Source of the DNA: Flexithrix dorotheae DSM 6795
GTDB taxonomy: Bacteria > Bacteroidota > Bacteroidia > Cytophagales > Flammeovirgaceae
Direction of reading: 5' to 3'
NCBI RefSeq assembly: GCF_000379765.1
Contig: NZ_KB903430.1
Span: 530,945 to 594,944 of the forward strand
DNA: 64,000 nt
Under the pieces are notes generated by a model. It had not been told where the DNA came from and ran no database searches. It saw only the letters and a program-made list of their open reading frames with translations. The position numbers were made by a program, and so were the translations under genes. Of the stretch, positions 53,214-62,518 are shown piece after piece (position 1 is the first letter of the stretch; each line of letters begins with the position of its first letter).

Positions 53214-53975
53214 TCAATTAAAATCGATATTTTCCTGTTCGTGTAATTCCATTGTATCTAAATCCAGGCAAAGCAACTTTCCCATAGCTTCTATCTCGCC
53301 AGCATATACACAGCCATTATCCAATGGAATAATGTGGCTATTAGTGTCTATAGCATTTTTAATGAATTCATATTCTACAGGCGTGTGGCCATGAACCACC
53401 TTTTTGCCCAACTCTATTTTATCTGCCCAGAAACCCCTCATCCAAATCATGTCTTCGTAATTCTTAAAAGGCTTTTTGGAATTGAAGTTAAATCCTGCAT
53501 GAACCAGGTAATAATCATCAAGGATATAATAGTAAGGCAATTTTTTACAGAACTCAATATATTTCTGTCGGATGTGGCCTTCACCACACATCAGGTCAGA
53601 AGCATTATTTTTTTCTAAACTCCATCTTACCAGATTTTCATCCTGAATAGCCAGTTCAATAAGCATTTGCTCGTGATTTCCCCTTAGCGGAAACACCTGG
53701 AATTCATTTTTTAATAAAGAGAAAATAACGTTAAAGACACCACTACTGTTCGGTCCTCTGTCTACAAAGTCTCCAAGTAGAAAAAGCTGGTCTTCTTTTC
53801 TTAATTCAATTTTCTTTATTAAGGCCTTAAAGCTTTGATAACATCCATGTATATCTGCTATTACAAACCTTCTGCCTGTTTCTGGTTTGGGAATATGAAA
53901 ATAATATGGGAAAGAATTGTTATTTGAGCTCCTATACAATTTCCCAATTACCGATTTTAATTTTTCTAATGCCAA
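53214..53975 (-). CDS. Calcineurin-like serine/threonine phosphatase
   Basis: A 253-residue metallophosphoesterase of the PPP/ApaH group. FVIADIHGCYQSF, LLGDFVDRGPNSSG and LRGNHEQMLIEL give the three metal-binding motifs (GDxHG variant, GDxVDRG, GNHE), and VVHGHTPVEYEF holds the last histidines. It could be a protein phosphatase or Ap4A hydrolase. TTG at 53975 is the only start before the first motif. Single-gene unit. Confidence 0.93.
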   Translation of the reverse strand: MALEKLKSVIGKLYRSSNNNSFPYYFHIPKPETGRRFVIADIHGCYQSFKALIKKIELRKEDQLFLLGDFVDRGPNSSGVFNVIFSLLKNEFQVFPLRGNHEQMLIELAIQDENLVRWSLEKNNASDLMCGEGHIRQKYIEFCKKLPYYYILDDYYLVHAGFNFNSKKPFKNYEDMIWMRGFWADKIELGKKVVHGHTPVEYEFIKNAIDTNSHIIPLDNGCVYAGEIEAMGKLLCLDLDTMELHEQENIDFN

Positions 53976-54328
53976 TAGTTTATAAGTTATAGTTGTTAGT
54001 AATAATGTCAGTTGTGTACCGGGTAATAATTGGATATTGGCAACAATAATTCAGCCTATTTATTACCTGTATACACTTTTTAACAAAATGCGATAAAAAT
54101 AAACTGATGCTAGTAATCTTAGTGTGAAGTCAGATTTTATTTTTTAGCAAAAAAAACAGCCCTGGCTTTTGGATAATAGCAATTTGTGGGTTTTTCCTTA
54201 AATTTCCTTCCCTTAATGTAGGTATTTTTTCTCTAATTTCCACAATTGATTGCCTTAATTTCAAAATTGGATTTTATTCCAATTTTGAAAAAAAAGTAAA
54301 AATCTTGATCAAAAATTACATTCCCAAT
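53976..54328. other. Gene-free interval with one stem-loop
   Basis: 353 AT-rich bases between two minus-strand genes. The only structure noticed is the inverted repeat at 54261-54288, listed separately. Confidence 0.5.
54261..54288. other. Perfect 11-bp stem-loop downstream of a small lipoprotein gene
   Basis: Arms 54261-54271 and 54278-54288 around a six-base loop. No T-run follows on the minus strand, so it is at best a weak terminator; it may stabilise the lipoprotein mRNA. Confidence 0.45.
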
Positions 54329-54592
54329 TTACATATTTTCATAGTCCAATGTGGCGCATTCATTGCATCCGGCCACAGGCGTCCAGATTACATTATCATA
54401 GGTAATTCCCAAAAAAGTATTTCCTGAAACAGCATATTCCTGCCTGGTAATACAGCCAATAAAAACACGATTGTTACTTCCGGGATATAACCCTGATAAA
54501 CAACCAAAACTTTCTACTCCTGCATTTTCACTACAAGCGGAAAACATCAGCAACATAATGAAAAAAAATATCAGTCTTTTAAAAAGTATCAT
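54329..54592 (-). CDS. Small hypothetical lipoprotein
   Basis: An 87-residue protein starting MILFKRLIFFFIMLLMFSAC, a signal peptide ending in the lipobox FSAC. The mature part is about 65 residues with cysteines in pairs (FGCLSG, FIGCIT, AGCNECATLDY), which suggests disulfides or metal binding. No family recognised. The ATG at 54592 is preferred to a TTG two codons upstream. It lies alone. Confidence 0.7.
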   Translation of the reverse strand: MILFKRLIFFFIMLLMFSACSENAGVESFGCLSGLYPGSNNRVFIGCITRQEYAVSGNTFLGITYDNVIWTPVAGCNECATLDYENM

Positions 54593-54871
54593 ATGCAATC
54601 CTCTGATTATTAATGCCTTTTAACAGGCTCTCTTAAAGTCTTGTAAAATTAAGCTACCGGGAATTGATAAAAAGATAATTATGAAAAAATTTCGAACTCG
54701 TCTCAATTGAAAGTTTAAAATAAGTTAAATTGCAACCTTTTTCAGTCCTTTTACAGGATAAAAACGGCAGATTTTGAATTCAAAAAAATGCAATAAATCA
54801 ACCCCAATTGTATTTTTTTTCCAATATTTGCGACAATTTTTATAAACCGTGGAAATCAAACCATAATAATA

Positions 54872-56200
54872 ATGAAAGTTTTAAAATTTGGAGGAACATC
54901 AGTTGGATCTCCAAGCAGGGTGAAGCATGTGGCGAACCTTATTACAAATGGTGAAAAGAAAATTGTAGTACTATCAGCAGTATCGGGCACTACGAATAGC
55001 CTGGTTGCCCTTTGTGAAGCTTATCAGAAAGGAGATACAGCAGAAAGTGAAAAAATAATACTACAATTCCGGGAAAAATATACGGGATTTATAAATGAAT
55101 TATACGCTGGAGCTGATGAGAAATATGCAAAAAAAGCCAGCGAAAAAATTAATGAGATCATTGATCTGTTAGCCTCATTTTCCATTGAGAAATTCTCCAA
55201 TAAAACAGAAAGAATTATTCTGGCTCAGGGAGAACTTATGTCAACCCAATTAATGCAGTTTTACCTTGAATCTACCGGGGAAAACTCTGTTTTGTTGCCA
55301 GCGCTGGAGTTTATGAAAACTACAGAAGAGGAACCAGATGATGAATTCATAAAAGAAAATTTGCAAAAGCAACTTACTCAATATTCAGATTGCCCTCTTT
55401 TTATCACTCAAGGGTATATTTGCAAAAATGAGTTTGGTGAAATTGACAATTTAAAAAGGGGGGGAAGTGATTACACTGCTTCAATCATTGGAAAGGCTGC
55501 CGGTTCCAGCGAAATCCAGATCTGGACTGATATTGATGGTATGCACAACAATGACCCAAGAATTGTGGATAAGACATTCCCTGTTCGTGAATTAACGTTT
55601 GAAGAAGCTGCCGAGCTGGCTTATTTTGGTGCAAAAATTCTGCATCCATCCAGTATTTTACCTGCACAAAAAGCCAATATTCCGGTAAAGCTGCTAAATA
55701 CAATGGAACCGGAAAAAGAAGGAACCAAAATTTCTTCCGAGGTAAAACGAGAACGGAAAATTGCTGCTGTTGCAGCAAAAGATGGGATTGTAGCCATAAA
55801 AATCAAGTCTTCAAGAATGCTTTTTGCTTATGGTTTTTTGAGGAAAGTTTTTGAAGTTTTTGAACAATTTAAAACTCCAATTGATGTCATTACTACCTCA
55901 GAGGTAGCCGTTTCTGTTACCATAGACAAAACAAATCATTTGGAAGAAATCTTAACTGAACTAAAGATTTTTGGCGAAGTAGAATTTGATCAGGACCATA
56001 CCATTATTTGTGTAGTGGGCAAATTTCTTCAAAAAGATACAAGAATTGCCGCACAGGTAATTTCTGTGTTGAAGGATATTCCAATCCGGATGATTTCTTA
56101 CGGTGGAAGTAAAAATAACATCACTATTTTAATTCATAAAGACTATAAAGTTCAGGCACTGAAGGCACTGAATGAAGAAATCTTTTTAATTGAAGAATAA
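54872..56200 (+). CDS. lysC: Aspartate kinase
   Basis: A 442-residue enzyme phosphorylating L-aspartate, the first step to lysine, threonine and methionine. It starts MKVLKFGGTSVGSPSRV (kinase motif KFGGTS); IQIWTDIDGMHNNDPRIV and FGAKILHPSSILPAQKA are the catalytic and family motifs. Two ACT domains fill the C-terminus (about 295-442), including DVITTSEVAVSVTID. It is the monofunctional form, not fused to homoserine dehydrogenase. Regulation by lysine or another amino acid is likely through the ACT domains. Confidence 0.95.
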   Translation: MKVLKFGGTSVGSPSRVKHVANLITNGEKKIVVLSAVSGTTNSLVALCEAYQKGDTAESEKIILQFREKYTGFINELYAGADEKYAKKASEKINEIIDLLASFSIEKFSNKTERIILAQGELMSTQLMQFYLESTGENSVLLPALEFMKTTEEEPDDEFIKENLQKQLTQYSDCPLFITQGYICKNEFGEIDNLKRGGSDYTASIIGKAAGSSEIQIWTDIDGMHNNDPRIVDKTFPVRELTFEEAAELAYFGAKILHPSSILPAQKANIPVKLLNTMEPEKEGTKISSEVKRERKIAAVAAKDGIVAIKIKSSRMLFAYGFLRKVFEVFEQFKTPIDVITTSEVAVSVTIDKTNHLEEILTELKIFGEVEFDQDHTIICVVGKFLQKDTRIAAQVISVLKDIPIRMISYGGSKNNITILIHKDYKVQALKALNEEIFLIEE

Positions 56201-56212
56201 AAAGGACTTGGG

Positions 56213-56602
56213 CTAATCCCACAGCCCAGGCTCCACAATTTCAATACAATGGTGGTCAGGATCTCTAAAATAGAATGATTTGGTACCATTTCCCCAAAGG
56301 TGCTCGTGCTCAATGGATATTCCGGAGTCGAGCACTTTCGCTTTATAAGCCTCATAATCCTTTTTCTCACACTCAAATGCCAAATGCAAATTTCCAGAAC
56401 CAAAATGAGGGGGAATCTCTTTCTCATTTTTGGTGGATTCTGAATTAAAACAAAGAAAAACCGATGTTCCCGCCCTGAAAAATACATGCCTTCCTGGAAC
56501 AAAAGATATCATTTTCAAACCCAGTTTTTCAGTATAAAATGCCTTGGTAATTTCCAGGTCATTTACATACAAACAGGTTTCCTTTATTTGTGTAAAATTC
56601 AT
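56213..56602 (-). CDS. VOC (glyoxalase/bleomycin resistance-like) protein
   Basis: A 129-residue vicinal-oxygen-chelate protein. IKETCLYVNDLEITKAFYTE and LGLKMISFVPGRHVFFRAG form the first half; LHLAFECEKKDYEAYKAKV and KSFYFRDPDHHCIEIVEPG the second, with the usual metal ligands (His and Glu). The reaction is unknown: glyoxalase, thiol transferase and dioxygenase families share the fold. ATG at 56602 gives the normal N-terminus; the frame is open 16 codons further. Confidence 0.88.
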   Translation of the reverse strand: MNFTQIKETCLYVNDLEITKAFYTEKLGLKMISFVPGRHVFFRAGTSVFLCFNSESTKNEKEIPPHFGSGNLHLAFECEKKDYEAYKAKVLDSGISIEHEHLWGNGTKSFYFRDPDHHCIEIVEPGLWD

Positions 56603-56757
56603 AATCGTTTTATTTATTAATAATGAAAATTTTAAGGGCATTTTTTGCAAAGATCCCCAGAAAAGTGATGAATGGTATGATAAATTTAGATGGTAATACC
56701 TAAATTTGATTTTTCTTATATACTCATTACCAATTCATCCAAAATTATTAGAATCGC

Positions 56758-57114
56758 TTGAAAACACTAGTTAGGTTTATCTTTTCAGCATTGGCTATAT
56801 TAGTAGCCTCTTATCTCCTTGAAGACTTTGGCGTACATGTCAATAATTTTACAACCGCTGTTGTAGGGGCAATTGTTCTCTCTTTACTTAATTTTTTCAT
56901 TAAACCTATTATCACCATTCTCACCATTCCTCTTACCATCCTTACTTTAGGATTATTTTTATTTATCATCAATGCCCTGATTATTTACATGGCAAGCGGG
57001 CTTGTAGGAGGATTTGAAGTAGAAAATATATGGAGTGCCCTGTTATTCAGTATTGTATACTCCATTACCATGTCCTTTTTCGATTTTCTATTGGGATATA
57101 ACAAAAATGATTAA
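56758..57114 (+). CDS. Phage-holin-like family (PF04020) membrane protein
   Basis: A 118-residue protein with four membrane segments. FIFSALAILVASYLLEDFGV, VGAIVLSLLNFFIKPI, LTILTIPLTILTLGLFLFII and SGLVGGFEVENIWSALLFS match the Membrane_4_Phage-type family (YvlD-like). Despite the name it is chromosomal and of unknown function. Start codon TTG at 56758. Confidence 0.88.
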   Translation: MKTLVRFIFSALAILVASYLLEDFGVHVNNFTTAVVGAIVLSLLNFFIKPIITILTIPLTILTLGLFLFIINALIIYMASGLVGGFEVENIWSALLFSIVYSITMSFFDFLLGYNKND

Positions 57115-57252
57115 TCTACGATAATACCAGCAGAAAGTCTGTCCAAACAAAATTCATAAGGTTTATAGTTGAATTTACATTCTGATCGAACGCTCATGCT
57201 ACTCTTAATTATTTAATGAATATGATACTGGACTTTTGGGGAGGGAAAGCAG

Positions 57253-58053
57253 CTAAATATGCTTTGCTCTTTCCCAATATTCATCCATTTCTGCCAATGT
57301 CATTTCCCCCATTGACTTCCCATCTTTTTTAGATTCTGATTCCAGAAAGTTAAATCTTTTAATGAATTTCTTATTCGTTTTCTCCAAAGCCGTTTCCGGG
57401 TTTATCCCTACAAACCGGGCATAATTAACCAATGAAAAAAGCAAATCTCCAAACTCGGATTCCGCTTTTTCTTTATCAATTTCTTCGTTTTTGGCCACAT
57501 TAAATTCTGCTTTAAATTCCTGCATCTCCTCTTCCACCTTCTCCCAGACTTGTTCTTTTTTCTCCCAGTCAAAACCTACTCCCCTGGCTTTTTCCTGAAC
57601 CCTAATGGCTTTCACCATGGCTGGCAATGATTTGGGCACTCCGCCCAGAATGGTTTTATTTCCTCCTTTTTCTTTTAATTTTAATAATTCCCAATTCTGT
57701 TTTACTTCCTTTTCTGAATTTACAGTTTGATCACCAAAAACATGTGGATGCCTGGAAATCAACTTATCACAAATCCCAAACAACACATCAGCGATATCAA
57801 AATCATTGGTTTCTGAAGCTATTTTGGCATAAAAAACCATGTGCAGCATCAAATCTCCCAGTTCCTTTTTTATTTCGGGAAGATTTTTTTCCAAAATAGC
57901 ATCTGACAATTCATAGGTTTCTTCAATGGTGAGGTAGCGAATGGACTCCATGGTTTGTTTCCGGTCCCAGGGACATTTTTCCCTGATTTCGTCCATAATG
58001 TACAATAGTTTTTGGAAGGCTTCCGACTTTTGTGCTTTCGTAGAATTTGGCAT
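57253..58053 (-). CDS. mazG: Nucleoside triphosphate pyrophosphohydrolase MazG
   Basis: A 266-residue enzyme with two MazG domains that cleaves (d)NTPs to monophosphates and PPi. First domain: EIREKCPWDRKQTMESI and LTIEETYELSDAILEKN with ELGDLMLHMVFYAKIA. Second: RVQEKARGVGFDWEKKEQVW, ESEFGDLLFSLVNYARFV. The EExxE and ExxD metal-binding motifs are intact. ATG at 58053 is preferred to TTG at 58065. Single-gene unit. Confidence 0.96.
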   Translation of the reverse strand: MPNSTKAQKSEAFQKLLYIMDEIREKCPWDRKQTMESIRYLTIEETYELSDAILEKNLPEIKKELGDLMLHMVFYAKIASETNDFDIADVLFGICDKLISRHPHVFGDQTVNSEKEVKQNWELLKLKEKGGNKTILGGVPKSLPAMVKAIRVQEKARGVGFDWEKKEQVWEKVEEEMQEFKAEFNVAKNEEIDKEKAESEFGDLLFSLVNYARFVGINPETALEKTNKKFIKRFNFLESESKKDGKSMGEMTLAEMDEYWERAKHI

Positions 58054-58338
58054 GCTTAATTTCAATAAGAATTATTAGAAGCCCAAATTTAGAAGTTTTG
58101 AATTTGGATTTTTAGCTCCACAGCTAAATTTTTAGGGTTGTAATATATATCTGATCAGACATGGGAACTTTAAATTTAAATACTACGCCAATTCAGTTCA
58201 TTTAATAATTCAGAAAAGAAAATTTTAATTACCTGTAATCACCACTGGTTGATTTTATACTCAATTTGGTAGAAAATTCCTGGATTAAATAAATTCAATT
58301 CTTAATTTTCCAGTATAAAGCATTTTTAAAATTTCAAT

Positions 58339-59178
58339 ATGAGAAGATTAATTATAGCCGCCATTTTTCTGGGAAGTTTTCAGTTTTCAATTGCCCAGAA
58401 AAATCAATCCATAAAAAAAAGTAAAACCGCACCTGTAATCGATGGGAATATTTCCGATTGGGAGTTCGACTGGCAGGGGGATGAAAAGCTCGCCTACACC
58501 ATTTGCGAACATGAGAATGTTTTTTATGTCAGGTTAAAACCTTTGGACGAAACTACCGAAAGGAAAATAATCATGTTTGGATTAACTCTAATGCTGGATG
58601 GCAGAGGCAAAGAGGAAGGAGAATTTGGCATAACTTTCCCAACCAGTAACCAGGAAAGAATGATGCAGTACCGCCAAAATAACAGACAAAATAATGCAAA
58701 TAGCCGCCAAAGGACGAGATCTGGTGCACCTAATGAGGAAGAAAGGGCACAAAGGCAACTTGTTATTAAACAAAAATTAGTGGAAACTTCCAAGGAATTT
58801 ATCATTTCTGGGCTTACTGACAATCCTATAGTGGGTAATATTGAAAATGAAAATAGTGGAATCGAACTTGCCCTTGGCCTGGATGAAAACAATATGGTTG
58901 TATATGAAGCCAGAATCCCCAGAGAGGTGATTAAAATAAAAGAAAAGAAAACCGGATCTGAACTGGCTATAGGCTTTGAAACTGGCTTTTTGGACGTAGA
59001 AGCCATGAATGCAGCCAGGGCACAAAAGGCAGATGAAAGAAGATCCAGGGCAGGACAGAACCCCACTGCAGAAGGGGCTCCCAGAACTGGAAGACCTCAG
59101 GGAGGGGGAAGAAATGGAATGAATACCGAAGAATTATCTGTCCCTACTGTAGTCTGGGAAACAGTTACGTTAGAATAA
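58339..59178 (+). CDS. Exported CBM9/DOMON-like protein
   Basis: A 279-residue protein with a signal peptide (LIIAAIFLGSFQFSIAQ). After it, KTAPVIDGNISDWEFDW opens a beta domain like the CBM9-type 'ID G ... W' start also seen in the gene at 60367, with YTICEHENVFYVRLK and MFGLTLMLDGRGK. In the middle is a Gln/Asn/Arg-rich low-complexity stretch (about 112-150) and the C-terminus has an Arg/Gly-rich segment (about 235-265). No catalytic motif is seen. It probably binds a sugar or another ligand in the envelope; function not established. Confidence 0.6.
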   Translation: MRRLIIAAIFLGSFQFSIAQKNQSIKKSKTAPVIDGNISDWEFDWQGDEKLAYTICEHENVFYVRLKPLDETTERKIIMFGLTLMLDGRGKEEGEFGITFPTSNQERMMQYRQNNRQNNANSRQRTRSGAPNEEERAQRQLVIKQKLVETSKEFIISGLTDNPIVGNIENENSGIELALGLDENNMVVYEARIPREVIKIKEKKTGSELAIGFETGFLDVEAMNAARAQKADERRSRAGQNPTAEGAPRTGRPQGGGRNGMNTEELSVPTVVWETVTLE

Positions 59179-59195
59179 AATTTTCAACCCAAAGG

Positions 59196-59234
59196 AAAAC
59201 TCAGATTGGTATAAATCCAATCTGAGTTTTTTTT
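59196..59234. terminator. Bidirectional terminator
   Basis: A 14-bp stem (59196-59209 with 59217-59230) with seven-base loop and T-run on the plus side, A-run on the other. It serves the CBM9-like gene and the convergent GHL10 gene whose stop begins at 59236. Confidence 0.88.
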
Positions 59235-59235
59235 C

Positions 59236-60363
59236 TTATGAAAGTAGTTTTTCCATAACCTCCCAATGTTCATCTTTCAGGGAATAAAGATCGAAGAGGG
59301 CAACTCCACTTCCACCTGATTTTAAAGAAATCTGATAAGCTTTTTTCAACTCTTTAGGTGAAAGAGAAGGCACAAACAAACCAGAATAGATCGGCTGGTT
59401 ATTGTTTACAAAAGCAACTTCCTCTTTGGTTTTTTCCCCAACCCAGCTCAGTTTTTCATTGTAGAAATTATGATAAAGCATGGGAAGGAAAGCATCCAGA
59501 TTCCAGGTTTTCCATTCCTGACGAACTGCGGGCCAGTTCGGAAAAACTGCAGCAGTTACCATTTTATTTTGCTTTCTGGCTTCAGGGGCAAGTTTTCCAT
59601 TAACCAGATTGGAAACACTATCCTGACGGAACTGCTTCCACTCTACATTGGCTGATGGATCTTTCAAATCTTTTAATGGATCAATACCTGTTTGGGCTTT
59701 AAAAGCTTTTCTGCAATGCTCGGAGTAAGAATAATCGTATTGGGGATATTCCTTATCCTGCACGATGTTGTATTTTGGTTGTAGCGCCTCTGCAAGAATA
59801 ACATCGGGTAACCTTACATAATCCAGATGAACGCCATCCAGGCCTTCTACTTTTGCCAGGTTCTCTACATTTTCTCTGATAAATTCCTGAGCCTCAGGGT
59901 GGCAGGGACACAAAAATTTGTAATACCCTACATAAGCCGGTTTAGTGGCAGCAGATTCACCCAGACCATTTACCGCATACCACTCAGGATGCTCTTTCAC
60001 GATTTTTTCGTTGGTGCATGGCATAGTCCACATCCAGCCATGCATTTCCAGACCAATTTCCTTACAGATAGGAATTAGCTTTTCCAGCAAAGCCTCTTTT
60101 ACGGGAAATTTACTATTCTCAAAATAAGTCACATTTCCATTATACACTTCCAGTAAAACAGCATCAAAACCCGTCTTTTTTACCTTCTCCAGGTCCCTTT
60201 TCCAGGCCTCAATAGATTGCTCTTTTGGCCTCGCCCAAATCCAGTTTTTAGTGTTTTTTTTTGCCAATGGGTTAAAAGCGGTATTTTCCATTAAATAGGG
60301 ACTGGCTAATAAACCAAGGCTGGTTTTCCCAGCCATTTCAAGAAATTTTCTTTTGTTCATCAT
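59236..60363 (-). CDS. Glycoside-hydrolase-like GHL10 (DUF187) family protein, Tat-type signal
   Basis: A 375-residue protein with an N-terminal MMNKRKFLEMAGKTSLGLL signal of twin-basic Tat-like type. The catalytic barrel (about 40-370) has DAVLLEVYNGNVTYFENSK, EMHGWMWTMPCTNEKI, LDGVHLDYVRLPDVILAEA and FLPMLYHNFY, which match the GHL10 putative glycosidases, including the acidic residue after LDGVHLD. It is likely a periplasmic or surface glycosidase of unknown substrate. It lies 3 bases after the CBM9-like gene and is co-transcribed. Confidence 0.85.
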   Translation of the reverse strand: MMNKRKFLEMAGKTSLGLLASPYLMENTAFNPLAKKNTKNWIWARPKEQSIEAWKRDLEKVKKTGFDAVLLEVYNGNVTYFENSKFPVKEALLEKLIPICKEIGLEMHGWMWTMPCTNEKIVKEHPEWYAVNGLGESAATKPAYVGYYKFLCPCHPEAQEFIRENVENLAKVEGLDGVHLDYVRLPDVILAEALQPKYNIVQDKEYPQYDYSYSEHCRKAFKAQTGIDPLKDLKDPSANVEWKQFRQDSVSNLVNGKLAPEARKQNKMVTAAVFPNWPAVRQEWKTWNLDAFLPMLYHNFYNEKLSWVGEKTKEEVAFVNNNQPIYSGLFVPSLSPKELKKAYQISLKSGGSGVALFDLYSLKDEHWEVMEKLLS

Positions 60364-60366
60364 GTA

Positions 60367-61464
60367 TTATTTTTTTAATGTTGTATCCCAGCATTTTCCA
60401 TCTTCCCGGATATGCCAGACTTTCTGTTGGTCTATTATTGGAAATTTAATTTCAAATTTTGAAGCAGTAGCCTCCATTTTTAAATCTTCTGAGAAACGCC
60501 ATTCCGATTCTTTTTGGAGGGTGGTCAGATCCTCACTATACTTTTTATGCTTTTTGAAATAGGCTTTTTGCAGGTAATAAAGCTGCCGCAATTCCCATTT
60601 CACTTTTTCTTCTGCTTTCTCCACAAAGTCCGCTGGGCCCTCTCCTGCCACTATTTTAGAAAATTGCACAAATCCCCACATCTCGGGTTTGTGCATGGCA
60701 ATTGCCCCCTGAGGCGCCCAAACCCAATTGTATTCCGGAAGATTTTTTCCCGTTTCCGGATCTGTCTTTTTGATGTATTGCCCTTCTTTCCACTCTGTAT
60801 CCCAATGCACTCTTGAGAAATTCACGCGCCATTGTTCTCCATTTTCAGGGCTTTTTTTGTTTGAGTAAAAATCATTAAAAGCTTTCCACGGGATAGCCAG
60901 TTCTACCGTCCATTTTTCATCAATATCTTCCCCATTATTTAAAGTCCCATCCAGGTGGATTCCTTTTTTCAATCCATCAATATCCCAGGAAGAATCGGCC
61001 GGACCTCCATCCCTGTAAGGTTTCTTTAAGATCAAATCCCAAACAGTTCCCAATGCATTGATTTCAATTTCATAATAATGGTGTGTATCTCCATCAGGAT
61101 CTATAAATACCTCAAAATCATTTTCATGAAAAATCACTGCATCTCTTTTAGTGATTTCACTCCAAAGATTTGGTTCTTCCAATTCTGCAGCTATATAGAA
61201 ATATTTCTTGTCCCAAAGCATTTTCACCCTTGTGCTGAACTTTGGAGCAGGATGGTCCCTGCCAATTATATTAATAAAATCTGAGGTCCAGGCAACCTTC
61301 CCCCATTCTTTTTCTTCCAGTTTTCCGTCAATTGATATGGAGGAGGCAGGCTGGTAGGCCACATAATGGCTATTTGGCATTTTCTCCTGTGCACTTAAAA
61401 AGCAGGGAAGGAACATCCCAAAAGTAATGATGAAGTAAATAAATGGATTCCTGTTTTTAATCAT
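60367..61464 (-). CDS. CBM9-like carbohydrate-binding protein
   Basis: A 365-residue exported protein with a signal peptide (YFIITFGMFLPCFLSAQ). ASSISIDGKLEEKEWGKVAW begins a CBM9-like domain; YFYIAAELEEPNLWSEITK, HENDFEVFIDPDGDTHHYYE and WTVELAIPWKAFND are characteristic of the family, which binds reducing ends of sugars. A C-terminal helical section (about 265-340) follows. With the GHL10 gene directly after, it probably forms a two-gene polysaccharide-handling unit. Confidence 0.85.
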   Translation of the reverse strand: MIKNRNPFIYFIITFGMFLPCFLSAQEKMPNSHYVAYQPASSISIDGKLEEKEWGKVAWTSDFINIIGRDHPAPKFSTRVKMLWDKKYFYIAAELEEPNLWSEITKRDAVIFHENDFEVFIDPDGDTHHYYEIEINALGTVWDLILKKPYRDGGPADSSWDIDGLKKGIHLDGTLNNGEDIDEKWTVELAIPWKAFNDFYSNKKSPENGEQWRVNFSRVHWDTEWKEGQYIKKTDPETGKNLPEYNWVWAPQGAIAMHKPEMWGFVQFSKIVAGEGPADFVEKAEEKVKWELRQLYYLQKAYFKKHKKYSEDLTTLQKESEWRFSEDLKMEATASKFEIKFPIIDQQKVWHIREDGKCWDTTLKK

Positions 61465-61576
61465 ACTTATTTGATTTACGAAAATTCATGCAATAAACCG
61501 CTGATTTATTGTCCAAAAATAGCATAATTTTAATTTAATATGCTTGTATGATCAGAATTTACCTTGTTGTAGCCAT

Positions 61577-61602
61577 AAAAAAAGCATCCCAATCGGATGC
61601 TT
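61577..61602 (-). terminator. Terminator after the coiled-coil lipoprotein gene
   Basis: Stem AAGCATCC (61582-61589) with GGATGCTT (61595-61602), five-base loop and T-run on the minus strand. Confidence 0.8.
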
Positions 61603-61630
61603 CCTCAATTCTTAAGATAAAAATCTCTCT

Positions 61631-62395
61631 TTATAATTTATCTTCCAAAGCCTCCATTTTGGCAAAGGCTTCCGTTTTGCCCAACTCAAATGATTTCTTA
61701 TAAAGATCGTAAGCCTCTTGCAAAGCTTCCTTTTTCTTTTTTGGCGCCAGTTTTATTTTTGAGGCCACTTCTTCGGTTTTTTCGGCTCTGGCAAAATAAG
61801 AATCTGCCTCTTTTTTAACAGCTTCCTCACCCAATGCTTCTATTTTTTCCTCCAGGGTCATCAACTCTTCTTGCTTTTTCTGAATAGCAAGTTCCTGCTC
61901 TGCCAGTTGCTGTTTTTGCAACTCCACGGTAGAAATTAGACCATCATTTTCTGTTTTAAATCTTTCCACCTGTGCACTTAATTCCACAATATTTTTTTCT
62001 TTTTCATCCAAAGATTTTCTCAACTTGTTGATCATACCAGAAAGTGTCTGATTTTTTCCATCACTTTTGGCCAGTTGATCCTCTAATTCTTTTAACCTGC
62101 TCTTCGTATTTTCAATATTACTATTGATATTGTTCAGTCGATCAGTATAATCTTCATAAGTGGTACCTAATTCAAGATTGAAATTAAGCACATCCTGAGA
62201 CGATTCTATGGAATCAAGCATAATATCGATTTCCCCAAATTGATCGAGCATAGTCGTATTTGCTACATTCGTACTGTCCAGAGCGGCCTGGGCCTTAGCC
62301 AATTCAGCTTTCAACCTCTCTTTTTCACCACAGGAATTTAATAAAAACAAAAAAGGTAAAAATGTAAGTATCAGGAATTTAGATTGATTTTTCAT
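61631..62395 (-). CDS. Coiled-coil lipoprotein
   Basis: A 254-residue protein with a signal peptide ending LFLLNSC (Cys22), then a long alpha-helical coiled coil from about 25 to 200 (ERLKAELAKAQAALDS, KSRLKELEDQLAKS, EKEKNIVELSAQVERFK). A C-terminal helical repeat-like stretch (about 200-254) has ADSYFARAEKTEEVA and KKSFELGKTEAFAKME. No enzymatic domain. It is an outer-membrane-anchored spacer or scaffold by appearance; function unknown. Confidence 0.75.
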   Translation of the reverse strand: MKNQSKFLILTFLPFLFLLNSCGEKERLKAELAKAQAALDSTNVANTTMLDQFGEIDIMLDSIESSQDVLNFNLELGTTYEDYTDRLNNINSNIENTKSRLKELEDQLAKSDGKNQTLSGMINKLRKSLDEKEKNIVELSAQVERFKTENDGLISTVELQKQQLAEQELAIQKKQEELMTLEEKIEALGEEAVKKEADSYFARAEKTEEVASKIKLAPKKKKEALQEAYDLYKKSFELGKTEAFAKMEALEDKL

Positions 62396-62518
62396 GGGTT
62401 TTATTTTTGATGTTAGAAGTCAGAAATTAAAAATTGGATTTAAAAGTAATGTGCTGCAATTTCTTATTTTTTAAGAACCCTGCAAAAGATTTATGTATTT
62501 TTCGAATTACCTGGATAC

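Noticed and set aside
56208-56240. Inverted repeat TGGGCT/AGCCCA between lysC and the VOC gene as a terminator
   Set aside because: Only 6 bp, no T-run, and half of it lies in the VOC coding region.
56758-57114. The 'phage holin family' protein as a sign of prophage
   Set aside because: The family name is misleading; it is a common chromosomal membrane protein, and no phage genes are nearby.
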